49,808 nucleotides of DNA from Clostridia bacterium (GTDB lineage Bacteria; Bacillota; Clostridia; Oscillospirales; QAMX01): positions 1 through 49,808 of the forward strand of contig JAFRWU010000082.1 of the NCBI GenBank assembly GCA_017441705.1. Reading direction: 5' to 3'. Under the pieces are notes generated by a model. It was not told the DNA's origin. It did not search any database and saw nothing but the letters and a program-made list of their open reading frames with translations. Within the stretch, counting starts at the first letter, position 1. Every line of letters begins with the position of its first letter. Below, in pieces: positions 23,896-31,879 of this stretch. The position numbers and the translations under genes are program-made.

Positions 23896-25089
23896 ATGAG
23901 AAAACCGGAACTGCTCTCCCCGGCGGGGAGCCCTGAGATCGCCCTGACCGCGGCGCGCTTCGGCGCCGACGCGGTATATGCGGGCGGAACGCTTCTCCAG
24001 CTCCGCGCCAAAAGCGCGGGGTTTACGGAGGAACAGCTCTTTGAAACCGCCGAAGCCCTCCACGCTCTGGGCAAAAAGTTTTACGTGACGGTCAATTCCT
24101 TCGCGAAGAGCGGCGAGGAAGAGGCTCTTGCCTCCTACGCCCGCCTTCTGGAGGAGGCGAAGATCGACGCGGCGATCGTCTCCGATCCCGGGGTGATCGC
24201 CCTTTTCCGGGAGAAGGCGCCGGGAGTCGAACTGCATCTCTCCACCCAGGCCAACTGCCAGAATCACATGGCCGCCCGGGTCTATCATGAAATGGGCGTG
24301 AAGCGGATCGTCCTGGCGCGGGAGCTCGCGCTTTCCGAGATCGCGGAGATCCGCGCGAAGACGCCGCCGGACCTTGAGCTGGAGGTCTTCGCTCACGGAG
24401 CCATGTGCATGGCGTATTCCGGCCGGTGTCTGATCTCCTCGTATCTGGCGGGACGAAGCGGGAACCGCGGCGAATGCGCCCAGCCCTGCCGCTGGCAGTA
24501 CGCCCTGACCGAAGAGAAGCGTCCCGGGGAATTCTATCCCGTTTTCGAGGAGGACGGCATGACCGCGATCCTTTCCTCCCACGATCTTTCCACCCTCGCC
24601 TTCCTCGACGATATCCGGGAAACCGGCGTCGACGCCGTGAAGATCGAAGGCAGAATGAAAACCGCCTATTACGTCGCCACCGTCACCCGCGCCTACCGGC
24701 TCGCTCTCGACGGGCTCTGGCCGGTGCCGCTCCTGGAGGAGGAGCTGGAGGCGGTCTCGCACCGTCCGTATTCCCGCGGCTTTTATTTCCGGGAAGAAAA
24801 GACCGGTCCGCAGAACGACGGCCTCTACCGTCAGAGCCGCAGGGTCGCGGCTCTCGTCCTCGGAGAGGAAGGGGGACTTCTCCGGATCGAACAGAGGAAT
24901 CCCTTCTCGCTGGGCGACCGGCTGGAGCTTCTGAAGCCGGGCCTCCCCGGCGAGAGTTTCCGCCTCTCGCACATGACGGCCGCCGACGGGACGCCGGTCG
25001 AAAAGGCGCCTCATCCCCGGGAAAACCTTCTGATCGCCTGTCCGTTCCGGGCGGAAAAGGGCGACATGCTCCGCATCAAGGCGGAATAA
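23896..25089 (+). CDS. U32-family protein, tRNA hydroxylation protein TrhP-like
   Basis: 397 residues. The N-terminus KPELLSPAGSPE and the family signature FAHGAMCMAYSGRCLISSYL are clear. Four cysteines (171, 178, 194, 198) match those proposed to hold an iron-sulfur cluster. Members were called peptidases, but homologues act in hydroxylation of uridine at tRNA position 34 (TrhP/YegQ type) or of 23S rRNA (RlhA); length and single-domain plan favour TrhP. A weak AGGAT site precedes the ATG. metA follows after 27 bases on the same strand. Confidence 0.88.
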   Translation: MRKPELLSPAGSPEIALTAARFGADAVYAGGTLLQLRAKSAGFTEEQLFETAEALHALGKKFYVTVNSFAKSGEEEALASYARLLEEAKIDAAIVSDPGVIALFREKAPGVELHLSTQANCQNHMAARVYHEMGVKRIVLARELALSEIAEIRAKTPPDLELEVFAHGAMCMAYSGRCLISSYLAGRSGNRGECAQPCRWQYALTEEKRPGEFYPVFEEDGMTAILSSHDLSTLAFLDDIRETGVDAVKIEGRMKTAYYVATVTRAYRLALDGLWPVPLLEEELEAVSHRPYSRGFYFREEKTGPQNDGLYRQSRRVAALVLGEEGGLLRIEQRNPFSLGDRLELLKPGLPGESFRLSHMTAADGTPVEKAPHPRENLLIACPFRAEKGDMLRIKAE

Positions 25090-25116
25090 TCCGTTTCAAG
25101 AAAGGAAACGCCACCC

Positions 25117-26046
25117 ATGCCTGTCAAGATCCCCGATACGCTGCCCGCCTTCAAAACGCTTTCCGACGAACGCGTCTTCGTCATGTCCGAGGAGCGGGCT
25201 CTTCACCAGGACATCCGTCCCCTGAAGATCGCCATCGTCAACCTGATGCCCACGAAGATCGCCACCGAGACGCAGATCCTCCGGTGCCTTTCCAACACGC
25301 CGCTTCAGATCGAACCGGATTTCATCATGACCGCCTCCCATGTGTCCAAAAACACCTCGGAGGAGCATCTCAACGCCTTCTACAAGACCATGGACGAGGT
25401 GGAGGATACCCTCTACGACGGGATGATCGTCACCGGCGCGCCGGTGGAGCAGATCGATTTCCGCGACGTGGATTACTGGGAGGAACTCTGCCGGATCTTC
25501 GCATGGAGCGAGACCAACGTCTATTCCACCATATTCATCTGCTGGGCGGCGCAGGCGGGGCTCAATTATTTCTACGGCGTTCCGAAATATCCCCTTCCGG
25601 AAAAGCGCTTCGGCGTTTTCCGTCACAGGATCCTCGCCGAAAGAGAACCGCTGCTCCGGGGCTTCGACGATTTCTTTTACGCGCCGCATTCCCGCCATAC
25701 CGAGATCCGGCGGGAGGACGTGGAGAAGGTCCCCTCTCTCCGGATCCTGGCCGAATCGGACGAGGCGGGGGTCTATCTCCTCAACGATCGGAAAGCCCGG
25801 CGCGTTTTCGTCACGGGGCACCCGGAATACGACGCCGACACGCTGGCAAAGGAGTATTTCCGCGACAAGGAAAAGGGACTTCCGATCCACGTTCCGGTGA
25901 ATTATTTCCCGGAGGACGATCCTGCGAAAAAACCCATGGTGCGCTGGAGATCCCACGCGAATCTGCTGTATACCAACTGGCTCAACTACTACGTGTACCA
26001 GGAGGTCCCCTTCAATATCCGCCATATCCGCGACTGGGGGAAATAA
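25117..26046 (+). CDS. metA: Homoserine O-acyltransferase MetA, probably acetyl-specific
   Basis: 309 residues, exactly the family's usual length. It activates homoserine as the first dedicated step of methionine synthesis. The catalytic residues fall at the canonical positions: Cys142 in ICWAAQAG, His235 and Glu237 in GHPEYD. Residue 111 is Glu (GAPVEQIDF); in this family Glu111 goes with acetyl-CoA and Gly111 with succinyl-CoA, so acetyl transfer is expected. AAAGGAAA precedes the ATG. No SAM riboswitch or T-box fits in the short upstream gap, so it probably depends on the promoter of the U32 gene or an internal one. Confidence 0.95.
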   Translation: MPVKIPDTLPAFKTLSDERVFVMSEERALHQDIRPLKIAIVNLMPTKIATETQILRCLSNTPLQIEPDFIMTASHVSKNTSEEHLNAFYKTMDEVEDTLYDGMIVTGAPVEQIDFRDVDYWEELCRIFAWSETNVYSTIFICWAAQAGLNYFYGVPKYPLPEKRFGVFRHRILAEREPLLRGFDDFFYAPHSRHTEIRREDVEKVPSLRILAESDEAGVYLLNDRKARRVFVTGHPEYDADTLAKEYFRDKEKGLPIHVPVNYFPEDDPAKKPMVRWRSHANLLYTNWLNYYVYQEVPFNIRHIRDWGK

Positions 26047-26066
26047 CCGTCCGCATTCCGCAAGAC

Positions 26067-26108
26067 CGGCGCCTCCCTTCGCCCCGTTCGGGGAAGAGGG
26101 AGGCGCCG
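26067..26108 (+). terminator. Hairpin after metA
   Basis: A 12-bp stem (26067-26078 with 26097-26108) enclosing a small GGGG/CCCC hairpin. There is no T run on either side, so termination is uncertain. Confidence 0.45.
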
Positions 26109-26124
26109 CGGCAGCTCCTCCCGA

Positions 26125-26153
26125 TTGACAAGCGGAGGGAAAGATGCTATGAT
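26125..26153 (+). promoter_or_regulatory. Promoter of the iron alcohol dehydrogenase gene
   Basis: Consensus TTGACA (26125-26130), 17-base spacer, TATGAT (26148-26153), about 45 bases before the start. Confidence 0.8.
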
Positions 26154-26198
26154 GAAGAAAAACCGTTATCCGGCGAAGGAAAGAGGAGGAAGGCAGTT

Positions 26199-27377
26199 TT
26201 GAAAAACTTTACCTATTACGCTCCGACGAGGATTTTCTTCGGAAAAGGGGAATATAAGCGCGTGGGCGAGATCGTCAGGAGCTACGGCTTCCGGAAGGTG
26301 CTTTTGCACTACGGCGGCGGCAGCATCAAGCGGTCCGGCCTTTTCGACGAGGTGACGGGATCCCTCCGCGACGCGGGGATCGCGTATGTCGATTTCGGCG
26401 GTGCCCAGCCCAATCCCACCCTGGAGCACGCCACCGAGGGCATGAAGATCTGCGTGAAAGAAAACGTGGATCTGGTGCTGGCGGTGGGCGGCGGCAGCGC
26501 CATCGACTCGGCCAAGCATATCGCCGTCGGCGCAAAAAACGACTGCGACACCTGGCGGTTCGCCATGAAGGAGGACACGCCGAAAGGCGCGCTCCCGGTG
26601 GCGACCATCCTGACCATCGCCGCTTCCGGAAGCGAAATGTCGGCCTCCGCGGTGATCTCCAACGAAAAGCTGGGGCTGAAGAGAGGATACAATTCCGATT
26701 ATCACCGGGCGCTCTTTTCGATCCTGTCGCCCGAACTGACCTTTACCCTTCCTCCGTATCAGACCGCCTGCGGCGTCACCGACATCATGATGCACACTCT
26801 GGAACGCTATCTGACCCGCCCGGGCGAGGCGGCCGTTACCGACCGGGTGGCCGAAGGCCTCCTCAGGACCGTGATCGAGGCCGGCAGAGCCGCCCTCAAG
26901 GATCCCTGCGATTACGAAGCCCGCGCCAATCTGATGTGGGCGGGAAGCCTTTCCCACAACGATCTTACCGGCCTGGGCAGAGATTTCTTCATGATCTCCC
27001 ATCAGTTCGAGCATGAGATCAGCGGCATGTTCCCCGAGGTCGCTCACGGGGCGGGCCTTGCGGTGGTGTTCCCGGCCTGGGCAAAGCACGTGTATAAAAG
27101 ACACGCCGCCCGCTTCGCGCGCCTGGCGGAGGTCCTTTGGGACATCCGCGAGGGAAGCGACGAGGAAAAGGCGCTTGCCGGCATCCGCGCGTTCGAAGCC
27201 TATTTCCGGGAGATCGGCATGCCCACCCGTATGCGGGAGCTCGGCATCGGCGAAGAGGCCTTCCGGCCTATGGCCGAAAAATGCACCGCGAACGGCACGA
27301 AGATCCTTTCCGCCATCGAGGATTACGACACGGACAAGATCGTCGAGGTCTTCCGGCTGGCCGACGCCGCGGATTGA
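26199..27377 (+). CDS. Iron-containing alcohol dehydrogenase, YqhD/BdhA-like
   Basis: 392 residues from a TTG start, supported by GAGGAGG 9 bases upstream; the open frame runs on upstream but into the promoter. It should interconvert aldehydes or ketones and alcohols with a nicotinamide cofactor, probably to regenerate oxidised cofactor in fermentation. GGGS motifs at 39-42 (YGGGSIK) and 97-100 (VGGGSAIDSAK) belong to the cofactor site. The metal ligands by comparison with YqhD are Asp195, His199, His268 and His283. The first GGGSIK motif is typical of NADPH-preferring butanol dehydrogenases, but cofactor choice is inference. Confidence 0.92.
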   Translation: MKNFTYYAPTRIFFGKGEYKRVGEIVRSYGFRKVLLHYGGGSIKRSGLFDEVTGSLRDAGIAYVDFGGAQPNPTLEHATEGMKICVKENVDLVLAVGGGSAIDSAKHIAVGAKNDCDTWRFAMKEDTPKGALPVATILTIAASGSEMSASAVISNEKLGLKRGYNSDYHRALFSILSPELTFTLPPYQTACGVTDIMMHTLERYLTRPGEAAVTDRVAEGLLRTVIEAGRAALKDPCDYEARANLMWAGSLSHNDLTGLGRDFFMISHQFEHEISGMFPEVAHGAGLAVVFPAWAKHVYKRHAARFARLAEVLWDIREGSDEEKALAGIRAFEAYFREIGMPTRMRELGIGEEAFRPMAEKCTANGTKILSAIEDYDTDKIVEVFRLADAAD

Positions 27378-27464
27378 CGGCGCCGGAAACGGCCGGTCCG
27401 GTATTTCTGAGAAATCAGAACAGATACTAAAAATATAAGTATATAGGAAAGGAATCCCTTTATC

Positions 27465-28289
27465 ATGAGCGAAAACTGCACCCACGACTGCTCCACCTGC
27501 AGCGCAAACTGTTCAAGCAGAGAAGGCGGTATCCCCAAGGAAGCGCCGAACGCGCTTTCGCATATCAAAAAGGTGATCGGCGTCGTTTCCGGCAAGGGCG
27601 GCGTCGGCAAATCGCTGGTCTCGGCCCTCCTGGCCGACGGGATGAAGAAAAGAGGAAAGAACGCCGCGGTGATGGACGCCGATATCACCGGCCCCTCGAT
27701 CCCCCGCATCTTCGGGATCCGGGGAAGAGCGGAAGGCTGCGAAGACGGGCTGTTTCCCGCGCAGTCCAGGGGCGGCGTGAAGATCATGTCCATCGACCTG
27801 CTCCTGGAGGATCCGAAGGATCCGGTGGTCTGGCGCGGACCGGTGATCGCCGGGGTGGTCAAACAGTTCTGGACCGAGGTCATCTGGGGCGACGTGGACT
27901 ATATGTTCGTCGATATGCCTCCGGGGACCGGAGACGTTCCCCTGACCGTGTTTCAGTCTCTGCCGGTGGACGGGATCCTGGTGGTCGCTTCTCCGCAGGA
28001 TCTGGTGGCGCAGGTGGTGGGCAAGGCCGTCCGGATGGCCGGTCTGATGAACGTCCCCATCCTGGGCGTGGTGGAGAACATGAGTTATGTTCTCTGCCCC
28101 GACTGCGGCAGAAAAATCTATCCCTTCGGCGAAAGCCGCACCCGTACTCTCTGCGAGACCTACGGGCTCCCGCTTCTGGCGGAGATTCCCATGGATCCTT
28201 CGATTGCGAAGGCATGCGACGAGGGAACGCTGGAATCGCTCAACGCCTCCTTCCTTGAGGGGGCCCTGGACCGGGTGGGAACTCTTTGA
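27465..28289 (+). CDS. Mrp/NBP35-family iron-sulfur carrier ATPase
   Basis: 274 residues. The deviant P-loop GKGGVGKS is at 43-50, DADITGPSIPR is the switch I region and the dimer-bridging cluster motif is Cys211-Pro-Asp-Cys214. An N-terminal CxxxCxxCxxxC set (Cys5, 9, 12, 16) resembles the extra ferredoxin-like motif of NBP35 proteins. It should carry 4Fe-4S clusters to apoproteins. An AT-rich 87-base leader with a GAAA-loop hairpin (27405-27420) precedes AAAGGAA and the ATG; I see no convincing promoter there. A terminator-like hairpin follows. Confidence 0.92.
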   Translation: MSENCTHDCSTCSANCSSREGGIPKEAPNALSHIKKVIGVVSGKGGVGKSLVSALLADGMKKRGKNAAVMDADITGPSIPRIFGIRGRAEGCEDGLFPAQSRGGVKIMSIDLLLEDPKDPVVWRGPVIAGVVKQFWTEVIWGDVDYMFVDMPPGTGDVPLTVFQSLPVDGILVVASPQDLVAQVVGKAVRMAGLMNVPILGVVENMSYVLCPDCGRKIYPFGESRTRTLCETYGLPLLAEIPMDPSIAKACDEGTLESLNASFLEGALDRVGTL

Positions 28290-28301
28290 AGCGCGACGCC
28301 G

Positions 28302-28350
28302 CCCTGTACGGACAATCGTCCGCGCAGGGCGGAAAAAACGGCTTTTTCCC
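28302..28350 (+). terminator. Terminator after the Mrp-like gene
   Basis: CCGCCCTG pairs with CAGGGCGG and CGGAC with GTCCG around a short loop (28302-28333). AAAAAACGGCTTTTTT follows, giving a second A/T hairpin with a T run. Confidence 0.6.
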
Positions 28351-28458
28351 CGCCCTGAGATCGACTGTCTTTTCGATGCGGACAGCGAAGTGACGAAAAT
28401 TTGGTAAATTCCGTCAACTTTTCCCCTTTGATTTGTCATCTTTGCCCGAAAAAAACAG

Positions 28459-28487
28459 TTGACTTGCAGGGCAATACTTGATATAAT
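28459..28487 (+). promoter_or_regulatory. Strong promoter of the oligopeptide importer operon
   Basis: TTGACT (28459-28464), 17-base spacer, perfect TATAAT (28482-28487). The surrounding 28390-28490 is AT-rich. The predicted start point near 28494 leaves a leader of about 140 bases. Confidence 0.85.
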
Positions 28488-28493
28488 TCATCG

Positions 28494-28634
28494 TAGTATT
28501 CCCCGGAGGGGCCTTTCTGGGCTTTTCAGGGGATGCGAAGCCGCATAAAGCGGCGAATATAATACTTTCGTGCAGCGAAAGTGCCGTCTGGCGCGTCGGT
28601 CACTTCCCCAAGCACGGAAAACGGAGGAATACAC
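28494..28634 (+). other. Structured 5' leader of the binding-protein mRNA
   Basis: Between the promoter and the ribosome binding site there are at least two clear hairpins: 28540-28544 with 28550-28554 (GCCGC/GCGGC, loop ATAAA) and 28564-28570 with 28576-28582 (ACTTTCG/CGAAAGT). A longer CCCC/GGGG pairing is possible in 28501-28532. No known riboswitch class is recognised. Confidence 0.4.
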
Positions 28635-30581
28635 ATGAAGAAGTACGCAAGACTCCTCAGCCTCGTGCTGGCAGTGTTGATGTGCTGCAGTCTGCTCGGC
28701 GGATGCTCCGGTAACAAGGCCAAGGGCCAGGTTATCATCGGCAACTCCACCGAAGCAAACGGTGACTGGGCCTACGGCGCATTCACCAGCTCCATCAACG
28801 CCACCGATCAGGACGTCATCACTCTGACCGACGATACGGTCACCGTTACCTCCAACGAGAGCGGCGACTATGTCATCAACAAGACCGTCGTGAAGAATTA
28901 TGAACGTTCTGAAGACGCTGACGGCAACGTCACCTACACCATCGAGATCAACAAGGGCCTGAAGTTCAACAACGGCGATCCGATCAACGCTGTGAACTTC
29001 CTGGCCTGGCCGCTCTTCACCCTGAGCGCTGCCGGTAAGGAAATGGGCACCACCACCGCTGCCTACGACCAGATCCCCGGCGGTACCGAGTACAGAGAAG
29101 GCAAAGTCAGCTATCTGGCCGGCTATCGCCTCCTCGGCGATTACAAGTTCTCGATGACCACCCTGAAGGTCGGTCCTTCGGGCACCGCTTATCTGCCCTA
29201 CTACTATGAACTCGCCAACGCCTCTGCCCGCGCCGTGAACCTGGATTACTGGTTCGGCGAAGGCTGGACCGTCAAGGATGACGGCGAAGGCGCTTACCTG
29301 GTAAAGACTGACGGCACGGCTCTCGCCGCCGACCTGATCAAGGACAAGGTCACCGCCGCTCAGTATGCCACCTCTGACCGCGTCACCGCCGGTCCGTACA
29401 ACCTCGTTTCCTTTGACAAGAGCGCCAACCAGATCACTCTGGAAGTCAATGAGAACTATGCCGGCGACTTCAATGGCCGCAAGCCCAGCATCGCGAAGCT
29501 CATCATCGTGAAGACCGAAGACGACACCGTTATCGACACCATCGCCACCGGCGGCATCCAGATCTACTCCGGTATCGCCGACGGTAACCAGGTCAATGCG
29601 GCCATCGACCTCATTGACAAGGGCACCATCGACAGCTCCTACTGCCAGTACGACCGCGCGGGCTTCGGTTACTTCCAGTTCGCCTGCGACCTCGGTCCTG
29701 CCCAGTACAAGGAATTCCGTCAGGCCGTTGCTTATCTGCTTGACCGCAACGAGTTCGCCAAGACCTTCTGCGAAGGCTGGGGCGGCGTCGTGCACGGCCC
29801 GTACTGCACCGCGTTCAGCATGTACAAGGACAGCAAGGATCTGCTTGCCCAGAAGCTGAACACCTACGACTACAACCCGACCGAAGCTGTGAAGCTTCTC
29901 GAGCAGGCCGGATTCGTCTACAATGAAGACGGCACCGACTACACCAGCGGCATCCGCTACAAGAAGGTCACTGCTGAAGAAGCCACCAACTACGAACAGT
30001 TCTGCAAGAAAGTCGGCAACGACATTCTGATGCCTGCGAAGCTCAACTGGGCTTCCTCCGAAGGCAACTCGGTCTCCGACCTGCTGGTGACCATGCTCGC
30101 CAACGGCTCCGCCACCAAGGAAGCCGGCGTCGAGATCACCCAGAATCTGATGACCTTCCCCGAACTGCTCAACTACATGTATCGTCAGGATGCTTACGGC
30201 CTCGGCGGCGATTACTCCGTCCCGACCTACAACATGTTCAACCTGGCGACCGGCTGGAGCTCCGGTGCGTACGACTTCTCCTATGAGTTCACCACCGATC
30301 CGGGTTACCTCGAAGAAGGCTACAACACCACCCACCTCTATGATGAAGAACTGGATAAGCTCTCCATGGATATGGTTTACGGTGTGAAGCCGGATGACTA
30401 CGCCACCTACCTGAAGACCTGGCAGGATTTCGTCATCCGCTACAACGAGATGCTCCCGAGAGTTCCGCTTTACGCGAACATCTACGTCTCCATCTATCCG
30501 AACACCATCAAGAATTATCAGGAGAACTCCTTCTGGGGTTATTCCCGCGCGATCCTCTACGCTGATTACATCGGCGACTGA
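28635..30581 (+). CDS. Oligopeptide-type ABC transporter substrate-binding lipoprotein
   Basis: 648 residues of the family 5 solute-binding type, somewhat long for the family. A signal peptide ends in LLGGC with Cys24 as lipid anchor. Typical segments are YTIEINKGLKFNNGDPINA near the start of domain I and YNPTEAVKLLEQAGF in domain II. It should capture peptides or a peptide-like ligand outside the membrane and deliver them to the permeases encoded next. GGAGGAAT lies upstream of the ATG. Codon choice is more restricted than in the neighbours (AAG, GGC, ACC, AAC dominate), as in highly expressed genes. A terminator after it would make it more abundant than the membrane parts. Confidence 0.93.
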   Translation: MKKYARLLSLVLAVLMCCSLLGGCSGNKAKGQVIIGNSTEANGDWAYGAFTSSINATDQDVITLTDDTVTVTSNESGDYVINKTVVKNYERSEDADGNVTYTIEINKGLKFNNGDPINAVNFLAWPLFTLSAAGKEMGTTTAAYDQIPGGTEYREGKVSYLAGYRLLGDYKFSMTTLKVGPSGTAYLPYYYELANASARAVNLDYWFGEGWTVKDDGEGAYLVKTDGTALAADLIKDKVTAAQYATSDRVTAGPYNLVSFDKSANQITLEVNENYAGDFNGRKPSIAKLIIVKTEDDTVIDTIATGGIQIYSGIADGNQVNAAIDLIDKGTIDSSYCQYDRAGFGYFQFACDLGPAQYKEFRQAVAYLLDRNEFAKTFCEGWGGVVHGPYCTAFSMYKDSKDLLAQKLNTYDYNPTEAVKLLEQAGFVYNEDGTDYTSGIRYKKVTAEEATNYEQFCKKVGNDILMPAKLNWASSEGNSVSDLLVTMLANGSATKEAGVEITQNLMTFPELLNYMYRQDAYGLGGDYSVPTYNMFNLATGWSSGAYDFSYEFTTDPGYLEEGYNTTHLYDEELDKLSMDMVYGVKPDDYATYLKTWQDFVIRYNEMLPRVPLYANIYVSIYPNTIKNYQENSFWGYSRAILYADYIGD

Positions 30582-30634
30582 TCGATCCTGATCGGAATCG
30601 GATGACGGCAGGTTAGACTGTCCGACATAGCGAC

Positions 30635-30672
30635 AAAAGGCCTCCCTCCTTTATGGGGGGAGGCCTTTTTCC
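30635..30672 (+). terminator. Terminator between binding-protein gene and permease genes
   Basis: A 12-bp stem (30635-30646 with 30658-30669) followed by T residues. Because the transporter genes continue downstream on the same strand without an evident new promoter, it probably acts as a partial terminator. Confidence 0.75.
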
Positions 30673-30675
30673 CAT

Positions 30676-30766
30676 CACAAAGGCTTGATCTGATCCCCCC
30701 GATCCGCCTGCGCGGGGAAGAGGGCGCTCTTATCTCCCTTCGGGAGGATGAGGTGCGGCCTTTGTG
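30676..30766 (+). other. Structured intergenic segment ahead of the permease genes
   Basis: CACAAAGGC at 30676-30684 is complementary to GCCTTTGTG at 30758-30766, closing a 90-base domain. Inside it are CCCCG/CGGGG and CTCCC/GGGAG pairings. A further GGGCC/GGCCC hairpin lies downstream near 30769-30785. No known RNA class is recognised. Confidence 0.35.
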
Positions 30767-30842
30767 CAGGGGCCGGGGCGCGGCCCTTCTTCGCCAAACG
30801 CCCCCAAACCGATGTGACATATTGAACGGAGGCTTTTAAGAG

Positions 30843-31862
30843 ATGAGCAAATATCTCCTGAAGCGTATCGTGTATCTCGTCATCGTCTTTTTCGTGGTGT
30901 CGCTGATGATGTACGCGATCTACAACCTGATCCCCAGCGATCCGGCCATGATCCAGATGGAACCTCTGCGCAAGACCCTGAAGCCGGATATCTGGCAGCA
31001 GCAGTACCAGGAGCTGCGGCAGGAAATGGGCCTGAACGACAATCTTCTGGTGCGCTACGCCAGGTGGATGGGCTTCATCCCGGACGTGAACGGCAAGTTC
31101 AGCGGCATGCTGGAGGGCGACTTCGGGCGGTCCATCAACTACAAACGTCCCGTGGTCGACATCATCGGAACGCCGATGCTGAACACGATCATCCTGAACT
31201 TCCTTTCCACGATCCTGACGCTGGCGATCACCATCCCGCTCGGCATCTACTGCGCGGTCCACGCCCGCAAGGCGTCTGACAGCGCGATCCAGGCGGCCAC
31301 CGTCGTGGGGTACAGCCTGCCGACCTACCTGATAGGCATCCTCTTCATCTTTATCTTCGCGGTGGTTTTCAGGATCTTCCCCACCGGCGGCGCGAAGACC
31401 CCGGGCTCCAGCTACACCGGGATCATGGAATTCCTTGACCGCCTCCATTACATGGCGCTGCCGATCCTGGTCCTGGTCTTCACCGGTCTGGCCGGCATGA
31501 CCCGCACCGTCCGCGCCGCCATGATCGACACCCTGTCCCAGGATTACATCCGCACGGCCCGCGCCAAGGGCCTGAAGGAGAAGGTCGTCATTTACAGCCA
31601 CGCCTGGCGCAACGCCCTGCTCCCGGTTTCCACCTCCATCATGGGCTGGATGATCGGCGTGTTCACCGGCGGATCGCTGGTCATTGAAAACACCTTCGCC
31701 CTCAACGGCACCGGCCGTCTCTACTGGAACGCGCTGACCACCACCGACTACGAGCTGGTTCTTGCCATGCAGATGTTCTACACTCTGGTCAGCCTGGTGG
31801 GCGTCCTTCTCACAGACCTGAGCTACACGCTGGTCGACCCGCGTGTACGCATCGATAAATAA
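30843..31862 (+). CDS. Oligopeptide ABC transporter permease, OppB-like
   Basis: 339 residues. The N-terminal helix follows the OppB pattern (KYLLKRIVYLVIVFFVVSL), then an extracellular loop with MGLNDNLLVRYARWM and GDFGRSI, and five more helices. The EAA-type coupling loop (YIRTARAKGLKEK) is near residue 235. Together with the following permease it forms the channel. GGAGGC precedes the ATG. Unlike its partner it carries no inserted domain. Confidence 0.93.
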   Translation: MSKYLLKRIVYLVIVFFVVSLMMYAIYNLIPSDPAMIQMEPLRKTLKPDIWQQQYQELRQEMGLNDNLLVRYARWMGFIPDVNGKFSGMLEGDFGRSINYKRPVVDIIGTPMLNTIILNFLSTILTLAITIPLGIYCAVHARKASDSAIQAATVVGYSLPTYLIGILFIFIFAVVFRIFPTGGAKTPGSSYTGIMEFLDRLHYMALPILVLVFTGLAGMTRTVRAAMIDTLSQDYIRTARAKGLKEKVVIYSHAWRNALLPVSTSIMGWMIGVFTGGSLVIENTFALNGTGRLYWNALTTTDYELVLAMQMFYTLVSLVGVLLTDLSYTLVDPRVRIDK

Positions 31863-31879
31863 GGAAAGGAGCCACGAAC

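Noticed and set aside
25090..25116. SAM riboswitch or T-box upstream of metA
   Set aside because: Only 27 bases separate it from the preceding gene, too short for either element.
27378..27464. AT-rich stretch before the Mrp-like gene as a promoter or mobile-element scar
   Set aside because: No -35/-10 pair with acceptable spacing and no inverted or direct repeats beyond one 6-bp GAAA hairpin.
28488..30335. Minus-strand open frame of about 615 codons opposite the oligopeptide-binding protein
   Set aside because: The sense gene has signal peptide, lipobox, ribosome binding site and promoter; the antisense frame is an effect of restricted codon usage.
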